64,000 bases of DNA from Eucommia ulmoides (GCA_016647705.1 CM028326.1:26288901-26352900), one strand, 5' to 3'. Positions 1 through 12,742 are shown, counted from the stretch's first letter. The notes: generated by a model not told the origin, from the letters alone. Numbers and translations are program-made.

Positions 1-219
1 GTCGATATATATAACTGTGAGAGTATATATACGTATATTGGATCTTATGTTTTTTCTTTTTTTAAATGCGTGGCTAAAATAGATGCTGGATTTTTTTAAA
101 ATTAAAAGTAAAATAGGGGATTGACACCGAAATACCAAAAAATAAAAAATAAATGGTGAGTGGATTTGAGTTGACTCGGTCGAGTTGGGACCGAGTTTAG
201 GGGGGTGGTCGGTGCTCAC

Positions 220-1576
220 CGGGGCAATCGGTTCTCGGCGAAGTTAATTCTCCGACGACTTGCTCGAAGGTGCCGCCCCAAGCGTCTCTGTGGGTCAAGA
301 AATTGGATGAAAGATTGAACATTTTCTTTATGGTTGCCGGAATCGATGAATGTTCGAACTCGGAATTTGGAGTTGGTCCGGTGGGTTTGCTTATCACTAC
401 AAATATATAACGCCATGTTTCAGAAAAGATTAAAAAAATAATAATTAAGGTTAATTTATATAAGATTTTGAGCTTACCGGTTCCTTTTTTGATCCACGGC
501 GACACCATAATCGTCGGCACTCGCACTCCCAGCCGGTCGAACTTGAAGAAATACGGCGCCGGACCTGTATTCCCGTCCGGGTTCGGAACGCCGACGTACG
601 GCGTGTCCACGTGGTCGAAGAACCCACCGTGCTCGTCGTAGGTTATGACGAGGAGGCTCTGGTTCCACTGCGGACTCGCCCGCAGCGCCTCGTACACCTC
701 CTTCACTATCCTCTGGCCGTTCGCCACGTCGTGCGACGGGTGGTCGTCGTTCGCCGGCGCTCCCTTCATATCGAAGTACCTCGGCTCGATCACCGTCAGC
801 GGCGGAAGCTTCCCGTCCCTGGCGTCTCGCCGGAACTTGAGATCGAACTGGTGGAACTTGAAAATGTACTTCAATTTCCGGAGGTTTCGGTAGAACAGAG
901 TCGTCGGAATGTTCTGAAAGTAGATTCCGAATTCTTTGCCGTTCTCGTGGAGCGAATCGAAGATCGTCTGTTGCGGGTACCCTTTGGCGAGCTGCTTCTT
1001 CACGTGGGACGTCGACCCGTGGGACGTCGCCGAGTAGACGAACAGCCGGTTGGGTTGCGTCGGTCCCGGAATCGACGAGAACCACCGGTCGAAGACGGCG
1101 AATTCCCGGACCAGCGTCGCGAAAACCGGCACATTCTCGGGCTTGAATCCCTTCATCACCGTCTCGGAGAGGTTGGGGGAGGACATGGTGAGCGCTTGCT
1201 CCACGAACCCCGCCATCGACGGCACGGTGGCGCCGGAGGATCCAAACACCTGCTGCGCCACCGCCTCAAACGAGTGACCCGGATCCGGATCGACAAACTC
1301 GGCGTCGTCGGTGAAGCAAATGGGTTCAGCTACCTGCGTCTTGGTCGAAACCGGGTTGCATTCTCGACCTGTAACGCCATTGATGGACGGATTTACAGAT
1401 TTCTTCATCCAACCCAGCATGTGATCGAAAGATCTGTTTTCCAGAACCAGAACGACGATCGTCTTGATGGGCTGCCGCTGTTCCTGCTGTCTGGTTGGTC
1501 GGAAAATCATGGAAAACGCAAGAAACAACACGAAAATGGAGGAGAATCCACGGGACTTGCCTCTAAATCTTCCCAT
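220..1576 (-). CDS. NPC: Non-specific phospholipase C (NPC family), last exon missing at window edge
   Basis: Plant NPCs cleave the head group of phosphatidylcholine and similar phospholipids to give diacylglycerol, in membrane remodelling and lipid signalling. The phosphoesterase-family motifs are all present: ENRSFDH (residues 46-52), TQPNR (173-177), ATSHG (183-187), DDHPSHD (277-283) and TYDEHGG (312-318). Residues 11-26 are hydrophobic and look like a signal peptide or anchor. Exon 1 is 1576..478. An 81-bp intron (477..397, GT..AG) must be removed; the join makes a valine codon and gives [14 protein letters not shown], as the family expects. Reading straight through the intron would insert a foreign hydrophobic stretch. 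Exon 2 is 396..220. At 219/218 a consensus donor (CG|GTGAGC) follows RTDCP in phase 1, leaving a G that would start the usual glutamate of the family's RTDCPE block. Sequence 1-219 is AT-rich and intron-like, so the C-terminal exon (roughly 80-100 residues in relatives) should lie left of the window. The alternative is a truncated protein stopping at 197. The family is certain; the subtype is not. Confidence 0.9.
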
Positions 1577-2329
1577 TTTCGATTTTTGAAGAGATGGGTA
1601 TTCTCAAAATTTGTTGTTTTCGAGCTTTGGATCAGGTGGGTTTCGCTAATTCCATCTGAATCTGTGGATTGCAGAGAGCAATAAAGAGCATAAAATATCA
1701 CTACTTTATCAGTTTGTGGAGGAAAGTATATTTGATGTCCGTCTTTTTTCTGTACAGAACTACAGATTATTATAGATGTAAACGGTGAAAACTAACTCCC
1801 AAACTTAAATATTGAATTTAATTATGAATTCATTAGGTCAAAATATTTTTATATCTGAAAAAATAATTAATCAAAATACGAATAAACTGATCTAAAAACA
1901 CTTTGCCCTAAAAACAGAATGGTGAATCTTTTAAAAGAAAAATCTACTTATTTAAGCTAATTTTTTCTTTTTGGCGATGGTGAAGCTCACTGATATTATG
2001 AAAACAGGAAAGTAAGGTTCTGGTTTTATTTGAGTTGCAGGAGAGAGAGAGGAGAGAGTATAAATGGGTGGGCAATTGGGGTGAAACGTGGAGAAGTATT
2101 CCATAAATCAAGCAGATTCTGTTTTTCAATTGAAATTGAAGGATGCCATGGTCAAATTATGAGAATTATTAGGCCATGTTTAGTTTATAATTTTAATTTT
2201 TTTGTCAATTTATTTGTGATTAAAATTAATATATTTTAATTATTGTCAACAAAAACGGAAAGTATTTATAAAAGTAAATTGATTAGGGTAACCCATAATT
2301 TTGATCGTAATTAATGAGAGAAATTATGA
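1577..2329. other. Upstream region of the NPC gene
   Basis: This AT-rich stretch should hold the 5' leader and promoter of the minus-strand NPC gene. A GA-rich run lies at about 2041-2058. I could not pick a convincing TATA box or transcription start. No coding sequence is supported here. Confidence 0.4.
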
Positions 2330-2930
2330 GAAGACGCATATCTTAATCACATGTCACATTCTCCCAACTATGTGTCTCACATGTGATACTCAAGTAGATT
2401 ATGACATTGACGAAAAACCACCAAAGAACCTGAACCATCAAGTTAAGGCTAGGAAGGTCTTACTTGAGTCCGGACATCGATGTTCAGCCTGACTATATTC
2501 GAATTAGCGATCATAGACAAGTCACCTTGGACCGACGCGAACAGCCAAAAAAGGGTTGTTCCATATTGAGCATAGTGAATCCCTCGAGGTGTCTTCAACA
2601 CCCAATCACTCTATTTGGATAGATGTTCCAACAACCCTCTAAAATAGGAAATAGTGATTATAATTTCGGATTAATTGCTTATTAAGCGTATGATCCTATT
2701 AAATTCGGGACATTAATGAGGATTGACCACCATTTTATGGAAGACTTGCCAAACAACTGTTCCATCTCTTATAAATATTACAAGGAGATCTTGTCAAGAT
2801 ACACATATTTTTTCCTAATCATTACTATATTGAAATTCGTTCAGATCAACCAATTTATTCTCACACAGAAAGTGCAATGTCGATAGACTCACTCGTAGTG
2901 CATTGTTTTGTAGGAATTCAACTTTTTGAT
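2330..2930 (+). repeat. Degenerate LTR-like remnant
   Basis: The stretch resembles the promoter half of a plant Ty3/gypsy (Tat/Ogre-like) LTR. It has TATAAAT at about 2770, then a leader with TTCTCACACAG (2859-2869) and an imperfect form of the typical end block (GTGCATTG near 2898, then TGTAGG). I could not identify terminal TG/CA ends or a target-site duplication, so this is a resemblance by eye only. Confidence 0.35.
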
Positions 2931-3333
2931 TAGATAATATGTAATGTTATTGAAGTTTAGATGGTATCAAATTTGAATATAAAAACATAATCATATATCC
3001 TTGGTAGATTAATAAAGGTCAATAATATAATTAAAGGATAATCAATGTGTCATTAATTAAGAGTATTAATGGCATTTTTTCTATAAATAATGGAGTTCAA
3101 GTGAGTTGTTTTTGTCAGTTTTATTCCTTGGTTCTGACTTAAGTTGGTAATTCCACTCCCAACATCAACATTTATTATTAAATTTAAAGTTACAACTAAA
3201 TTAAGTAATGATTAAATTTCGGGGGGTGATAAGTGTAATTTAATCAAATAACGACAGAGCTGATGTCCTTATTATTGGTTCCACAGTTGGATACGATCAC
3301 CGACAACCCTAGATTTTATCTTTTTTCTTTTTT

Positions 3334-4264
3334 GAGGTTTTTGCACTTTGCACCTCTAAAGTTACAGAGAAACCCCACTTCAGTCCCTATATTTTTAATT
3401 TGAATACTTTAAACCTTGAAATTTCCAAATAGTGTGAGTTCAAATCATTAACTAAATTATTTTTTAGAAAAATTGGTTAAAAGTCCCATTTTTTAAGTTT
3501 AATTGGTGAAAAATCCTTTTGTGTTATTAGGTTTTGATTTAATCCTTTAAGTTAGATTCCACTTGTGTTTAGTCCCACATTGCAGAAATTGTAGGGATTG
3601 TAGGGAATTTTTTAGTGAGTACATTCGATTTTTATAGTGAATTCTGTTACATGTAACTAATGTTAACTATAATTTCATAATTGTTACTTTTTACACATAT
3701 TTGAGCATTTTTAGTTATATGTGTTTATATAATATTAGTTATATGTTACAATTATATATATATATATAATATTTTGTGACGTTACTGAAAAAATATCAAA
3801 CTTTTTAGTTACATATCAGCGACATATAACTAAAAAGTTACATCTTATTGAAACATGTAACTAAAAAGTTAAATATTATTGGAATATGTAACTGAAAAAA
3901 AAAATAACAAAAATTAGTTACCTGTAACTAATATAGTGATTATCACATAAGTAAGGCTTCTTAATTTTTAAAAGAGATGGGATTAAATCAAAAGTTTTTA
4001 TCACATGTACGACTTTTGACCAATTATAGTTTAAATATAGAACCTCCTACCCATTGTCCCATATTTTTTTATGGAAATCACTCACGTAGATGATTTTAAT
4101 CATTGATATGTGGGTGATTTTTGTAAAACACAATGATAGTGTTAATAATTTGAACTTACTTGACAAGATTTAGACACTTTAAGATTTAATATGTTTAAAT
4201 TAAAAAGATATAGGCTAAATTGGGATTTTTCCAAAACTTAAAGGGTACAAAGTGAAAAAACCTC
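3334..4264. mobile_element. Long-armed foldback MITE (MULE type), interrupted by another element
   Basis: The left end GAGGTTTTTGCACTTTG and the inverted right end share arms of about 100 bp or more, as in Mutator-derived miniature elements. The flanking 9-mers TTCTTTTTT (3325-3333) and TTCTGTTTT (4265-4273) match at 8 of 9 positions, fitting a MULE 9-bp target duplication, although the sequence is low-complexity. A related uninterrupted copy lies at 14663-14987. Comparing the copies shows about 600 bp extra inside this one, listed separately. No coding capacity. Confidence 0.65.
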
Positions 4265-4680
4265 TTCTGTTTTTTTTACCCCCTCGTTCTCTTTTTGAGC
4301 CGATCGGAGAGGCCCAAAATGGGGTTTGTGGCTTACTTTCATTAGGCCTAGCTCCGTTTTTAACGTTCTAAAAGTGGCCCACCCTATTCAATATTTGCTT
4401 TATGTCATCCTTCCTAATCTTTGCTTTAGAGACCATAAAATCAAAAGGAATCTTGGCGTCAAGGTTTAAAAAATTATTTTTTAAAAATCATATTATGTAT
4501 TAAAAAATTACTGTTACAAGACCCCGCAGAGTAATGATTTTATAGAATGTGACCTTTCACCAAATTTTCCTAAAATCAAAACCCCCGCTCCCCCTGCCGT
4601 CCCAAAAAAATAAAAATAAAACCACGCTTTCTTAAAAGGCCACTATAGAAACGTGGGTCTCACGTATTATGCGTGTCTAG
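3338..4680 (+). repeat. Segmental duplication, copy 1 (partner 14663-15180)
   Basis: Beyond the foldback MITE, similarity to 14988-15180 continues through unique-looking sequence. Both copies carry a conserved block around ATCGGAGAGGCCCAAAATGG (4300-4320 here, about 15032-15052 there), the text about TTTCATTAGGCCTAGCTCCG, and the CACTATAGAAA..TGGG..CTCAC stretch. About 215 bp at 4420-4635 is absent from the other copy. The shared flank shows DNA was duplicated together with the MITE, rather than the MITE simply inserting twice. Confidence 0.7.
3471..4025. mobile_element. Small TIR element nested in the foldback MITE
   Basis: The ends AATTGGTTAAAAGTCC (3471-3486) and the reverse complement of 4011-4025 (AATTGGTCAAAAGTC) are inverted repeats. 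Inverted copies of TTTTGATTTAATCC follow just inside. This block is missing from the sister copy of the host MITE at 14663-14987, which supports insertion. The interior has repeated TTAGTTACATGTAAC-like palindromes and no coding sequence. The exact ends and the superfamily are unsure. Confidence 0.5.
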
Positions 4681-6380
4681 AGAAAAATATTATATTAAAA
4701 TATATTTTTCATTTGCATATTACACGTAACGTTTTATTTATCATTTGATTTTATAATTAATATATTTTATGAGAGCATAACAAAAATAAATTTTAATAAA
4801 ATAAAAATTATAACCTAAAATTTTTGTTAATTCCAATCTTTAAAACTATTGATATTCGTTACTTGTATTTATTTTCAGAAAAAAATAAATAAAAAAATAA
4901 GTACCTAAAGGGACTTTTCGAAACTTGCCATTTTTTTTTAAATAATCTAGTAAATCTTTTTCATGTTGTTTAATGGTTTCAACTATTTTAGTTAAAATTA
5001 TGGGAATACTCTTTTGAACAAAATGAAATTTAAATTTTTTTAGGACAAAATATATTTTAAACCTTCTAACTATTGACAGGGTTAAAATTGTCTTTTACTC
5101 TCTCTCTCTCTCTCCACCGAACACAGAAGGAAAAAAAAAAAGAAGAAAAAGGAAAGAAAAGAAGAAAAAATAAATAAAAAAATAGTAAAGGTCGTTTTAC
5201 CTCTCATTTCTGTTATATTGGATGAAAAATGTATTAGAATGACCATTTAAAACTGAGTTCATACTTAAAGAGTTTAAACTAAAATAAAAAAAAAATTAAT
5301 GGACTACATAGAAACGTGTCAATAATTAGAGGTTTTAAAATGTATTTTGCCCCCAATTTTATATGTAATTAATAGATAGAGAGAGAGAGAGAGAGAGAAA
5401 ATTTATTAAATAGTTGAAGAGAAAAAAAATGAGGAAGAAATTAGATGACATATAATTAATTATAGTAAAAACAATCATCGACCAAAACATGAGTAAGTTT
5501 CCGTGATCACCTGTCATTTAGAAAACCTATAACGATATCACACATCATTTGAAAAATATTTTTGACATCCCGTTTGTTTGATGTTAAATATAAAATTAAT
5601 TAGTTATCCACGTTATTATACTATCAAAAAATTAATTAAAACCACCTAATAAAATAATTACTCTCATAAACCTCTTTAAAAGAATCACAATTTCGGATAA
5701 CTTTGATTTTTATATTAAAATTTTGTTTTTATGTAATATATTTCCAATTAATTAATTTTTATTACTTTTAAAATCAAGGTTGTTATACCTTTTTTTAGTA
5801 TTTAAATAGTTCGGTGCTAAATATTTTAAATTTAAAAGTATTATAAGAATTAAATACTATTGATTTATGTAACACATTTTTTAGTTTTGCGAAATTTGAT
5901 TTGCGTTTGATAGAAAACCTTCATGTTTTGAGGTTGTGTTATTATTTTAATGGTAAGAATATAATTGATTAAGATGATCGAGTAAGGAAACTCAAACAAA
6001 AAAAACTCAATTAAGAAATCAACATATATTTGTTAATTAATAAAATTGTCCCCTAGCTTGTGCGCATAAATCTTCACTGACAAAGAAAAGAATATAGTGA
6101 ATAATCAGAAAGAAATTGAGTTTAGTGGCTCTCTTCTAGGTGTTCCTCTTCTCTCATCTCCTTTCTATCGAAACATTCCTCCTTGCTCTATACAAAGAAT
6201 CTGTAAATTTTTTATTTATTTTTTAATCAACATCAAATATTAGACACATACTTGGTGAACATTGTGTGTTGACTACAGTATTGGGTTTGGATAGACAGAC
6301 AACAATAGAGGATGGAAAGATGATGTGCTACAATTTTGGAGCCAAAAAAATCAACACTACAATATTTATGAGAATAATTA
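4681..6380. other. AT-rich intergenic DNA, no gene seen
   Basis: Very AT-rich sequence with a short TC repeat at about 5097-5115, a purine-rich tract after it, and a GA repeat at about 5377-5398. No reading frame of recognisable character was found, and no clear element ends. Confidence 0.5.
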
Positions 6381-6382
6381 GA

Positions 6383-6645
6383 AAAACAACATTCAAGCAT
6401 AGAAAAATCGAAAACAATCTATTCAATCTAATATTTTTCGTTCAAGTATTTCATCGAGCACATACAAAGCCTTGGTTATAAGAAACACATATACTAAATT
6501 AATGGATTTAAGCATTGGGAAATTATAAACACAACATTCAAGAATTGAAAAAAAATAAAAAAATACATTTAAATTAATATTTTTCATTCAAGTATTTCAT
6601 CGAACGCATACGAAACATTAGTTGATTGGAAACACAGACTAAATT
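6383..6645 (+). repeat. Diverged tandem duplication, about 120-bp units
   Basis: The stretch around 6383-6506 is repeated at about 6529-6645. Shared blocks include ACAACATTCAAG, TTCAAGTATTTCATCGA and ACTAAATTAAT. The short frame through the first unit is not conserved in the second, so no protein is called. From 6646 to 7370 I see only AT-rich sequence, except that 7250-7300 resembles 15193-15245. Confidence 0.55.
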
Positions 6646-7370
6646 AATATATCAAATTCAAGAATAAATCATTTTACTTCAATTATTATTAAAAAACCAA
6701 TTCAATAGCTTAGAAAAAACTAAATTAATTTTACAATATGTAACAAAACATGATGAAAATCTAACCTGGCTAAATTGTGTAGTGATGATTAAACAAAGAA
6801 CTTTCCTTTAAAAATAATAAAAAAGAATGTCAAGGAGCAATTGACTACAAATTTGATCGGTATATGAATGTCACGAAGGTATGTTTCATTTTAAAGCAAT
6901 TGTTCAAAATCGATGAAATACTAATTGCATGAGGAAATGAAAGGGCATCAAATATAGCAATTAGGAAATAAGTGAACCAATAATATAAAAATTATGATCA
7001 TTAAGAATATGTAAAGAGATAGTCAAGTGAAGAGCCATCAAAGATAATAATTGAGAAATAAGTAAACCATTAATTTAGAAAATGTGACCATTAATAGAGG
7101 AATTAGCAATGATCTTAGCCATCCATCTCATTAGAATAATATGAGTGAAGAGATGGGCAATACTTAGCTCTCCTTCATTCTAATACAATGTCTTCCACTT
7201 TTAGGTTTTACTATTGGATTTTCTATTTTCTATTTAATTTTTCAAAACAATTAATGTCAAAATTATTTTGGATAAATTTCCATCCTTACCTTTAAGAAAA
7301 AATAATTTCGCTCAATAAAAATCCTAAACCGTCCAATAAAAGACAAAGAAACATATATTTTGCACAATTT

Positions 7371-8441
7371 AGGACATATTTGATAAGTGCTGAAAATATT
7401 AAAAACTTGTTCGATAAAATTAAAATTTTAAATACTGAAAATTTAAGTACTGAATTGTTTTTGTCTGTTTGATGACCACAAAATTAAATAGTGAAGATTA
7501 TTCAATTTACATAATTACCCTTTAATCCAAGAACAAGTTTAACACCATACAAAACATTATGAATTCAAGAAACTTTTCAAGCAACAACATCACCCTTGAA
7601 ATTGAAACACATTTGAAGCAACAAGAAACGCTTCAATCAATAAGAACAAGCAGCAAATTAGCAAAAATCGAATCAGCAAATTCAACAAACAAAAAACAGA
7701 TTCAAAAAAATTAGACCCTGTGCTTTCAAATTGAATCAAATCAATTCAACAAATAGATTTTTCCAAGGAGAGAAACAACAAAGAAGAAGATGCCTAGAAC
7801 GATAACAGGCTTTTGAAGGAACTGCTCAACAAAAGTCGAAGAATCAAAGAAGTAAAACAGAACCCTAGATCAGAAAAGAAACAAAAAAACACAAATCACA
7901 AAACTTTGAACTCATCAAATCGAATCAATCTTCGAAATTTGAAGGTGAAAATCGAATTGAATAGGCTTTTCGCTTCATCTCGCAGTTATTTGCAAGCGAT
8001 CCGTTCTTCATGTCTAGGTGGTGGCGATGACTAATGTCGATAATACGGCCATCACCGTACAATTCTTGTTGAATAGGTTGTTCACCTTTAATCCTACAAA
8101 ATGGGATTCGCACTCGCCCCCCGCTGCTTCTCTCATATGCTCTCTTTTCTCTGAACGAAATGAAGTAATGAAGAGAAGTGAGAAACCCTACATCCCTAAA
8201 GGCAAAATGGTCAAATTTTTTTATTTTATTTTTTAATTTGAAAAGTATTGAGCGCTTTCTGAAGAAAAAAAAAAAAAAAGCAATGGGGGCTCTACTGAAT
8301 TTTTAACTTAATATTTCACTTAATTTTTAAACAAACTTAATTAATTAAGTAATTTTAATTATATTTGTCAAACACACTTAGTTAATTAAGTATTTAATCT
8401 AATCAGTTTTAAGTATTTTTTTTTAATCAAACATGCCCTTA
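7371..8441. mobile_element. Non-autonomous TIR element, hAT-like ends
   Basis: The left end AGGACATATTTGATAAGTGC and the reverse complement of the right end (AGGGCATGTTTGAT, ending near 8441) are inverted repeats of a type common to small plant hAT-related elements. Both end regions carry derivatives of AATTAAGTATTT-like sequence. The interior of about 1 kb has no recognisable protein. No clean 8-bp target duplication is left, so the superfamily is a guess. It abuts the 5' side of the LINE remnant. Confidence 0.45.
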
Positions 8442-8649
8442 GTTTTGAAGCTATGTGACTTGACCACCCTGACTTTAAGCCTATCATTAACAATCACTGG
8501 AGTATCGTTGAGTCTGACCTTCATAATAATTTTGAGAATTTCACTAAGGAGGTTAAAATTTGGAACAAATAAGTTTTTGAGTATATTTTCAAGCATAAAA
8601 AACACATTCTAGCCAAACTTAGAGGGATCCCAAAATATCAAGAAACTAA

Positions 8650-9707
8650 GGGCCCATTTGGTTAGTATTCTCAATTCAACTTAACCCAATCCATCCCAAA
8701 AATTTTGGGATTGATGTTTGGGAATGCATTTGGCAAACACAATTTTGTTCCCAACTCAACCCAAAATGATAGAATTGATTCTTCAAATCCTAAAAAGCAT
8801 GAGGAACAAAAATTTCTTGATTTTTTTTTTGCCCATTCATTCCCATCCCTAAAAAGGATATGCTTGGAAATTTATGAATTGTTAATGAGCCTCTCTTCAA
8901 CTCTCGTCAAAACTCAATCACGTATTTTTTTTTCCTTTTTCCTCCAAAGCCTAGTCATTTGTTCTTCGAAGCCCTCGTCTTTCATCTTTTTTGCTGCCAT
9001 CGTCGTCGAAGATCTCGTGCCACCGCAATCGTCGTCTGTGTAATTATCTTCTCATTGTTTGGCCGTCGTCGTCTTGCCATCGTCGTCGTAGTCACGCCAT
9101 CAAGGCTCTAATAGAATAGAAAGGTGAAAGATATCATCTGCAAGCAACAACGATTTCAATTAGGGTTTTAGGGTTACGATTTCAATTTCGTTACTAAAAT
9201 CGATCACGAAATCGAATAGAAGGTGAGAGATTTCATTGGCGAGCAACAATGATTTCGATTAGGGTTTAGGATTTTGATTTTGATGTGTTACTGAAATCGA
9301 TCACGAAATCAATTTCGATTTTCGATTTCGATTTTTTACTTCAATTTTGATTTTCGATTTCGATTTCGATTTCAATTTCAATTAGGGTTCGATTTCTTGA
9401 TTTTGGTTTAGGGTGTGTTCTTGATTTCTCAATGATTTTTTGATGATTTCTTGGAATTAGTGATCTTGTTTTTCAGTGTAAGTTTAAATAAATAAATAAA
9501 TAAAAACAATTGAAAAGAAACAATTCTAGGATAATATCATTACTAAACGCGATTATATTCCCAGAACAAAATAAAATTTTGTTGTTACCAAAGGTAATTC
9601 TATTCCCGGAAAGAAACAGAATTCTCAACTCAACTCAACTCAATCCATCTCATTTTATCCCATCCCAAGTGGGATGGAAAAAGTGGAAACACTAACCAAA
9701 CGCCACC
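8650..9707. mobile_element. PIF/Harbinger (Tourist-like) MITE inserted in the LINE
   Basis: The left end GGGCCCATTTGGTTAGT and inverted right end GGTGGCGTTTGGTTAGT are Tourist-type terminal repeats. TAA at 8647-8649 and TAA at 9708-9710 form the 3-bp target duplication expected for PIF/Harbinger. Removing the element and one TAA joins the LINE frame as KYQET-NFSSYLDD. The interior has low-complexity TTCGATTT repeats (about 9300-9385) and a GTCGTC-rich stretch (about 9000-9095). It encodes no transposase. Confidence 0.85.
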
Positions 9708-10249
9708 TAATTTTTCGTCTTATCTTGATGATCTTGAAAACGATCTTAGGAAAGACTATATCAACCTCCTTAAAAGGAAAGAACGTTTTTGGTATCAAAA
9801 GTCTAGGGTTCACTGGTAGTTATTTGGGGATAAAAATACTAGATTCTTCCATGTTGTTACTTCTTGAAGAAGAAGGAAGAATATAGTGTCTATGATTGAA
9901 ATTGCTTATGGTATGTGGCTGAATAATCAAGATGACATAAAAAATCACGTTAGAAAGATTTTATGGGAATGGTTCTAATATGATTGACCCATAATTTAAT
10001 GAGTCTAATTGTAAACACCCATCAATCCCTCATAATGGGGCTAGATGATGAGAAAATCAAAATGAACTTGAAAAATATGAAGGACCTTAAGGCTTTTGGC
10101 CCTTATGGCTACTAGGTTATTTTTTATAAGAAAAAGTAAGAGACGGTGGGGAAAAGTTTATGTGATTTCATCGAAAGATATTTTGAGGAAAGATATATGC
10201 CTACTAAAATGAATGAGACACTCATTGTTTCAATTCCCAAAGTGGATAT

Positions 10250-11330
10250 TCAAAAAAACATTAATCAGTTTCGTCCTATAAGCCTTTGTAATATTCATTA
10301 AAATTTGGTTACAAATTTTTTTGTGGCTAGGCTTCGGCCTCTCCTTTCGTCTCTTATCGAGCCCTTTCAAAGTAGTTTTATTCTTGGGAGACAGACGTCC
10401 GATAATATTATCATCGCTCAGGAAATGCTTCATAAATTGAAAAAAAAATATAAGGATAAAAAAAGAGGTATGATTATCAAAATTGATCTTGAAAAATCCT
10501 ATGATAAACTGAGTTAGGATTTCTTGGAAAATACTCTTAATTTCCTTAAAGCTTGGATTGAACTTTTTATGAATTGTGTTAGGAAAGCTTCTGTTAGGGT
10601 CCTCTGGAATGGGAAACTCTTCAAAGGTTTCTCACCGAAAAGGAGGCTAAGACAAGGGGATCAGTTGTCCCCTTATCTGTTTGTGCTGTGCATGGAGAGG
10701 CTCTGTTGCATGATTAGTAAGGAGGCTGAGCAATGGAATTGGAAGGGTTTGGCAGTTGCCAGAAATGGTCCGACCTTTACCCATTTATTGTTTGTTGATG
10801 ACATTCTCCTATTTGTTAAGGCAAAACTTAAATACTATGAGTCCATTATGAATATTATGCACAAATTTTCATCAGCCTCGAGGCTTGTTGTGAATTTTAA
10901 TAAATCTAGGGTTTTAACTGCCCCTAAAGTTAATTCCCTTATTACTAAGGAGATTAGTAACAATTTAGGGATCTATCTTTGTAAAGATTTGGGGATTTAT
11001 CTGGGAACCCCTTTATTTATGATAGGTTAAGTGATAGATATTTTAATTTCATATTGGAGAAAATCCGAAAAAGACATTCTTGTTGGAAAGCTTCTAATTT
11101 ATCTATAGCTGGAATGGTCACTTTGATAAAATTTGTTCATTCTACGATTCCCCTGTACTCAATGCAAACTAATCCCCTTCCCTTTAAATTATGTGATAAA
11201 GTTTATCAAATGGCTAAAAAATTTCTAGGGGGAGATATGGAGGATAAAAGAAAATTTCATCTTATTAATTGGGATAAAGTTTACTCGCCACTGACTTGGG
11301 AGGCCTTAATATCATGAAGCTAGACTAAAT
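10250..11330 (+). pseudogene. LINE reverse transcriptase, broken
   Basis: The translation shows RT landmarks in order: FRPISLCN, QSSFILGRQTSDNI, a MIIKIDLEKSYDKLS block (the usual D-x-EKAYD-x-ld), RLRQGDQLSPYLFVLCMERL, and the catalytic FVDDILLF (usual FADDLLLF; the two catalytic aspartates are kept) at about 10790-10815. Stops at about 10300, 10516 and 11028 and frame changes break the frame. It once copied LINE RNA at the target site. The copy cannot make a full protein. Confidence 0.88.
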
Positions 11331-12319
11331 AATAGGTCTTTTATGTCGAAACGAGCTTGGAAAATTGTCTCCAAGGCTAAAAGCTTATGGGTTTATACTA
11401 TTTCTAAAAAATACAATTTGGAGAGAAACCCATCTTCATGGACTATAAGGCAGGGTGGCTCTCATGTTTGGAGAGGTGTATTTAAATCTAGGGAATGCAT
11501 TTTAAAGGGTTTAAAATGGAAAGTTGGTAATGGGGTTAATATTAACTTGTAGACTGGTTGGTAGTGCAGGGATGGACCTTTAGGAAATAAGGAATTACAA
11601 AAAAGTTATGGCCTCAAGGTTACATATATTTTGAATGATTCTGGTAGTTGGTATCTTCTGTCAATTGTCCATCTTATCTCGGATATCTAGGTCAATGACA
11701 TTATTAATTCTGAGCCTCCAGACATGCTTAAAGAAGACATGGCTATTTGGTATCTGGAAAGGTCGGAGAAATTTTATATTAAATCTATTTATTCCCTTAT
11801 TTTGGATTTTGAAGTTCTGTCTACTCTATCCAAGTGGGAGTGGTTATGGAAACTCAAAATTCCATAAGCTCAAATGTTTTTTCTTTGGAAAATCTTTCAT
11901 AATGGACTGATAGCTAGTATTTTGAGTGCAAGATGGTCAAATGAGATTTCAGCTACATTTGATCATTGTAATAATGCCATAGAGTCCTTGGACCATGTGC
12001 TGAGATCTTGCCCAAAGGCTTGGTCTGTTTGGAATGTTTTTTTGGATAGGAACACTTTGAGGCGGGATCATAGCATAGAGATACATGACTGGATTGCTAA
12101 GTTCATCAAAGAGAGATCTGTGAAACCTTAAACTTTGTATTTTTTTCATTGCCATTTTATAGGAGATCTAGAAAGATAGAAATAAGAAAGTGATTGAGGG
12201 AGTTGTCTAAGATCCTTCTATTTGGTCTCCTAGAATTTCTCAGTTTGTAGGAGAAATGAAGGAAGCTTTCTAGCCGAACCAAATCCTGTATGGCTTATTG
12301 ATTGATCCTACTCCTAATT

Positions 12320-12742
12320 GGCTTTCCCCATTGTAGGTTACTTTAAGCTCAATACAGATGGTAGTGCGTTGGGTAACTTGACAAAATGAGGAATCAGAGG
12401 CCTCGTCAGGCATGTTGATGGAATATGGAAAGTTGGTTTTCTTGCTCATATCGATTCGTGTACTGGCTTGGAGGCAGAAATTAGGAGTATACACGTAGAA
12501 TGTGTTTGGTGATTACTAGGGGTATCTCGAGAATTGTGATGAAATCTGATTCGAAAGAAGCAGTGAACCTGATCAAATTAGAATGTCCCGAGAGTCATGT
12601 CTACAGAAGATGGATCGCGGAGTACAAACATATCATAGACACTCATGATTCCTTGATCCAAGCGATTATAAGGATAAAAAATGGATGTGCAGATTACCTC
12701 GCCCAGATGAGAAGACAGTGGAACAAAAATACATTTCCTTGA
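12320..12742 (+). pseudogene. LINE-type RNase H domain, broken
   Basis: KLNTDGSA (the first catalytic aspartate in the usual NTDGS setting) starts the domain. It continues with GIRGLVRHVDG, GLEAEIRSI (with the catalytic glutamate) and IVMKSDSKEAVNLI (the third acidic position), then NGCADYLAQM (the usual N-x-AD-x-LA). In-frame stops occur near 12388 and 12512. Plant LINEs often end with such a domain, and a short A-rich tail follows near 12840. Confidence 0.8.

Noticed and set aside
611-1684. A 357-codon open frame on the plus strand and several shorter ones
   Set aside because: It lies antisense to the GC-rich NPC coding exon. Its product is arginine/valine-rich without domains, while the minus strand shows every NPC motif.
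4920-7370. Search for tRNA or small RNA genes in AT-rich spacers
   Set aside because: No cloverleaf with conserved T-loop text was found; only simple repeats and a diverged tandem duplication were seen.
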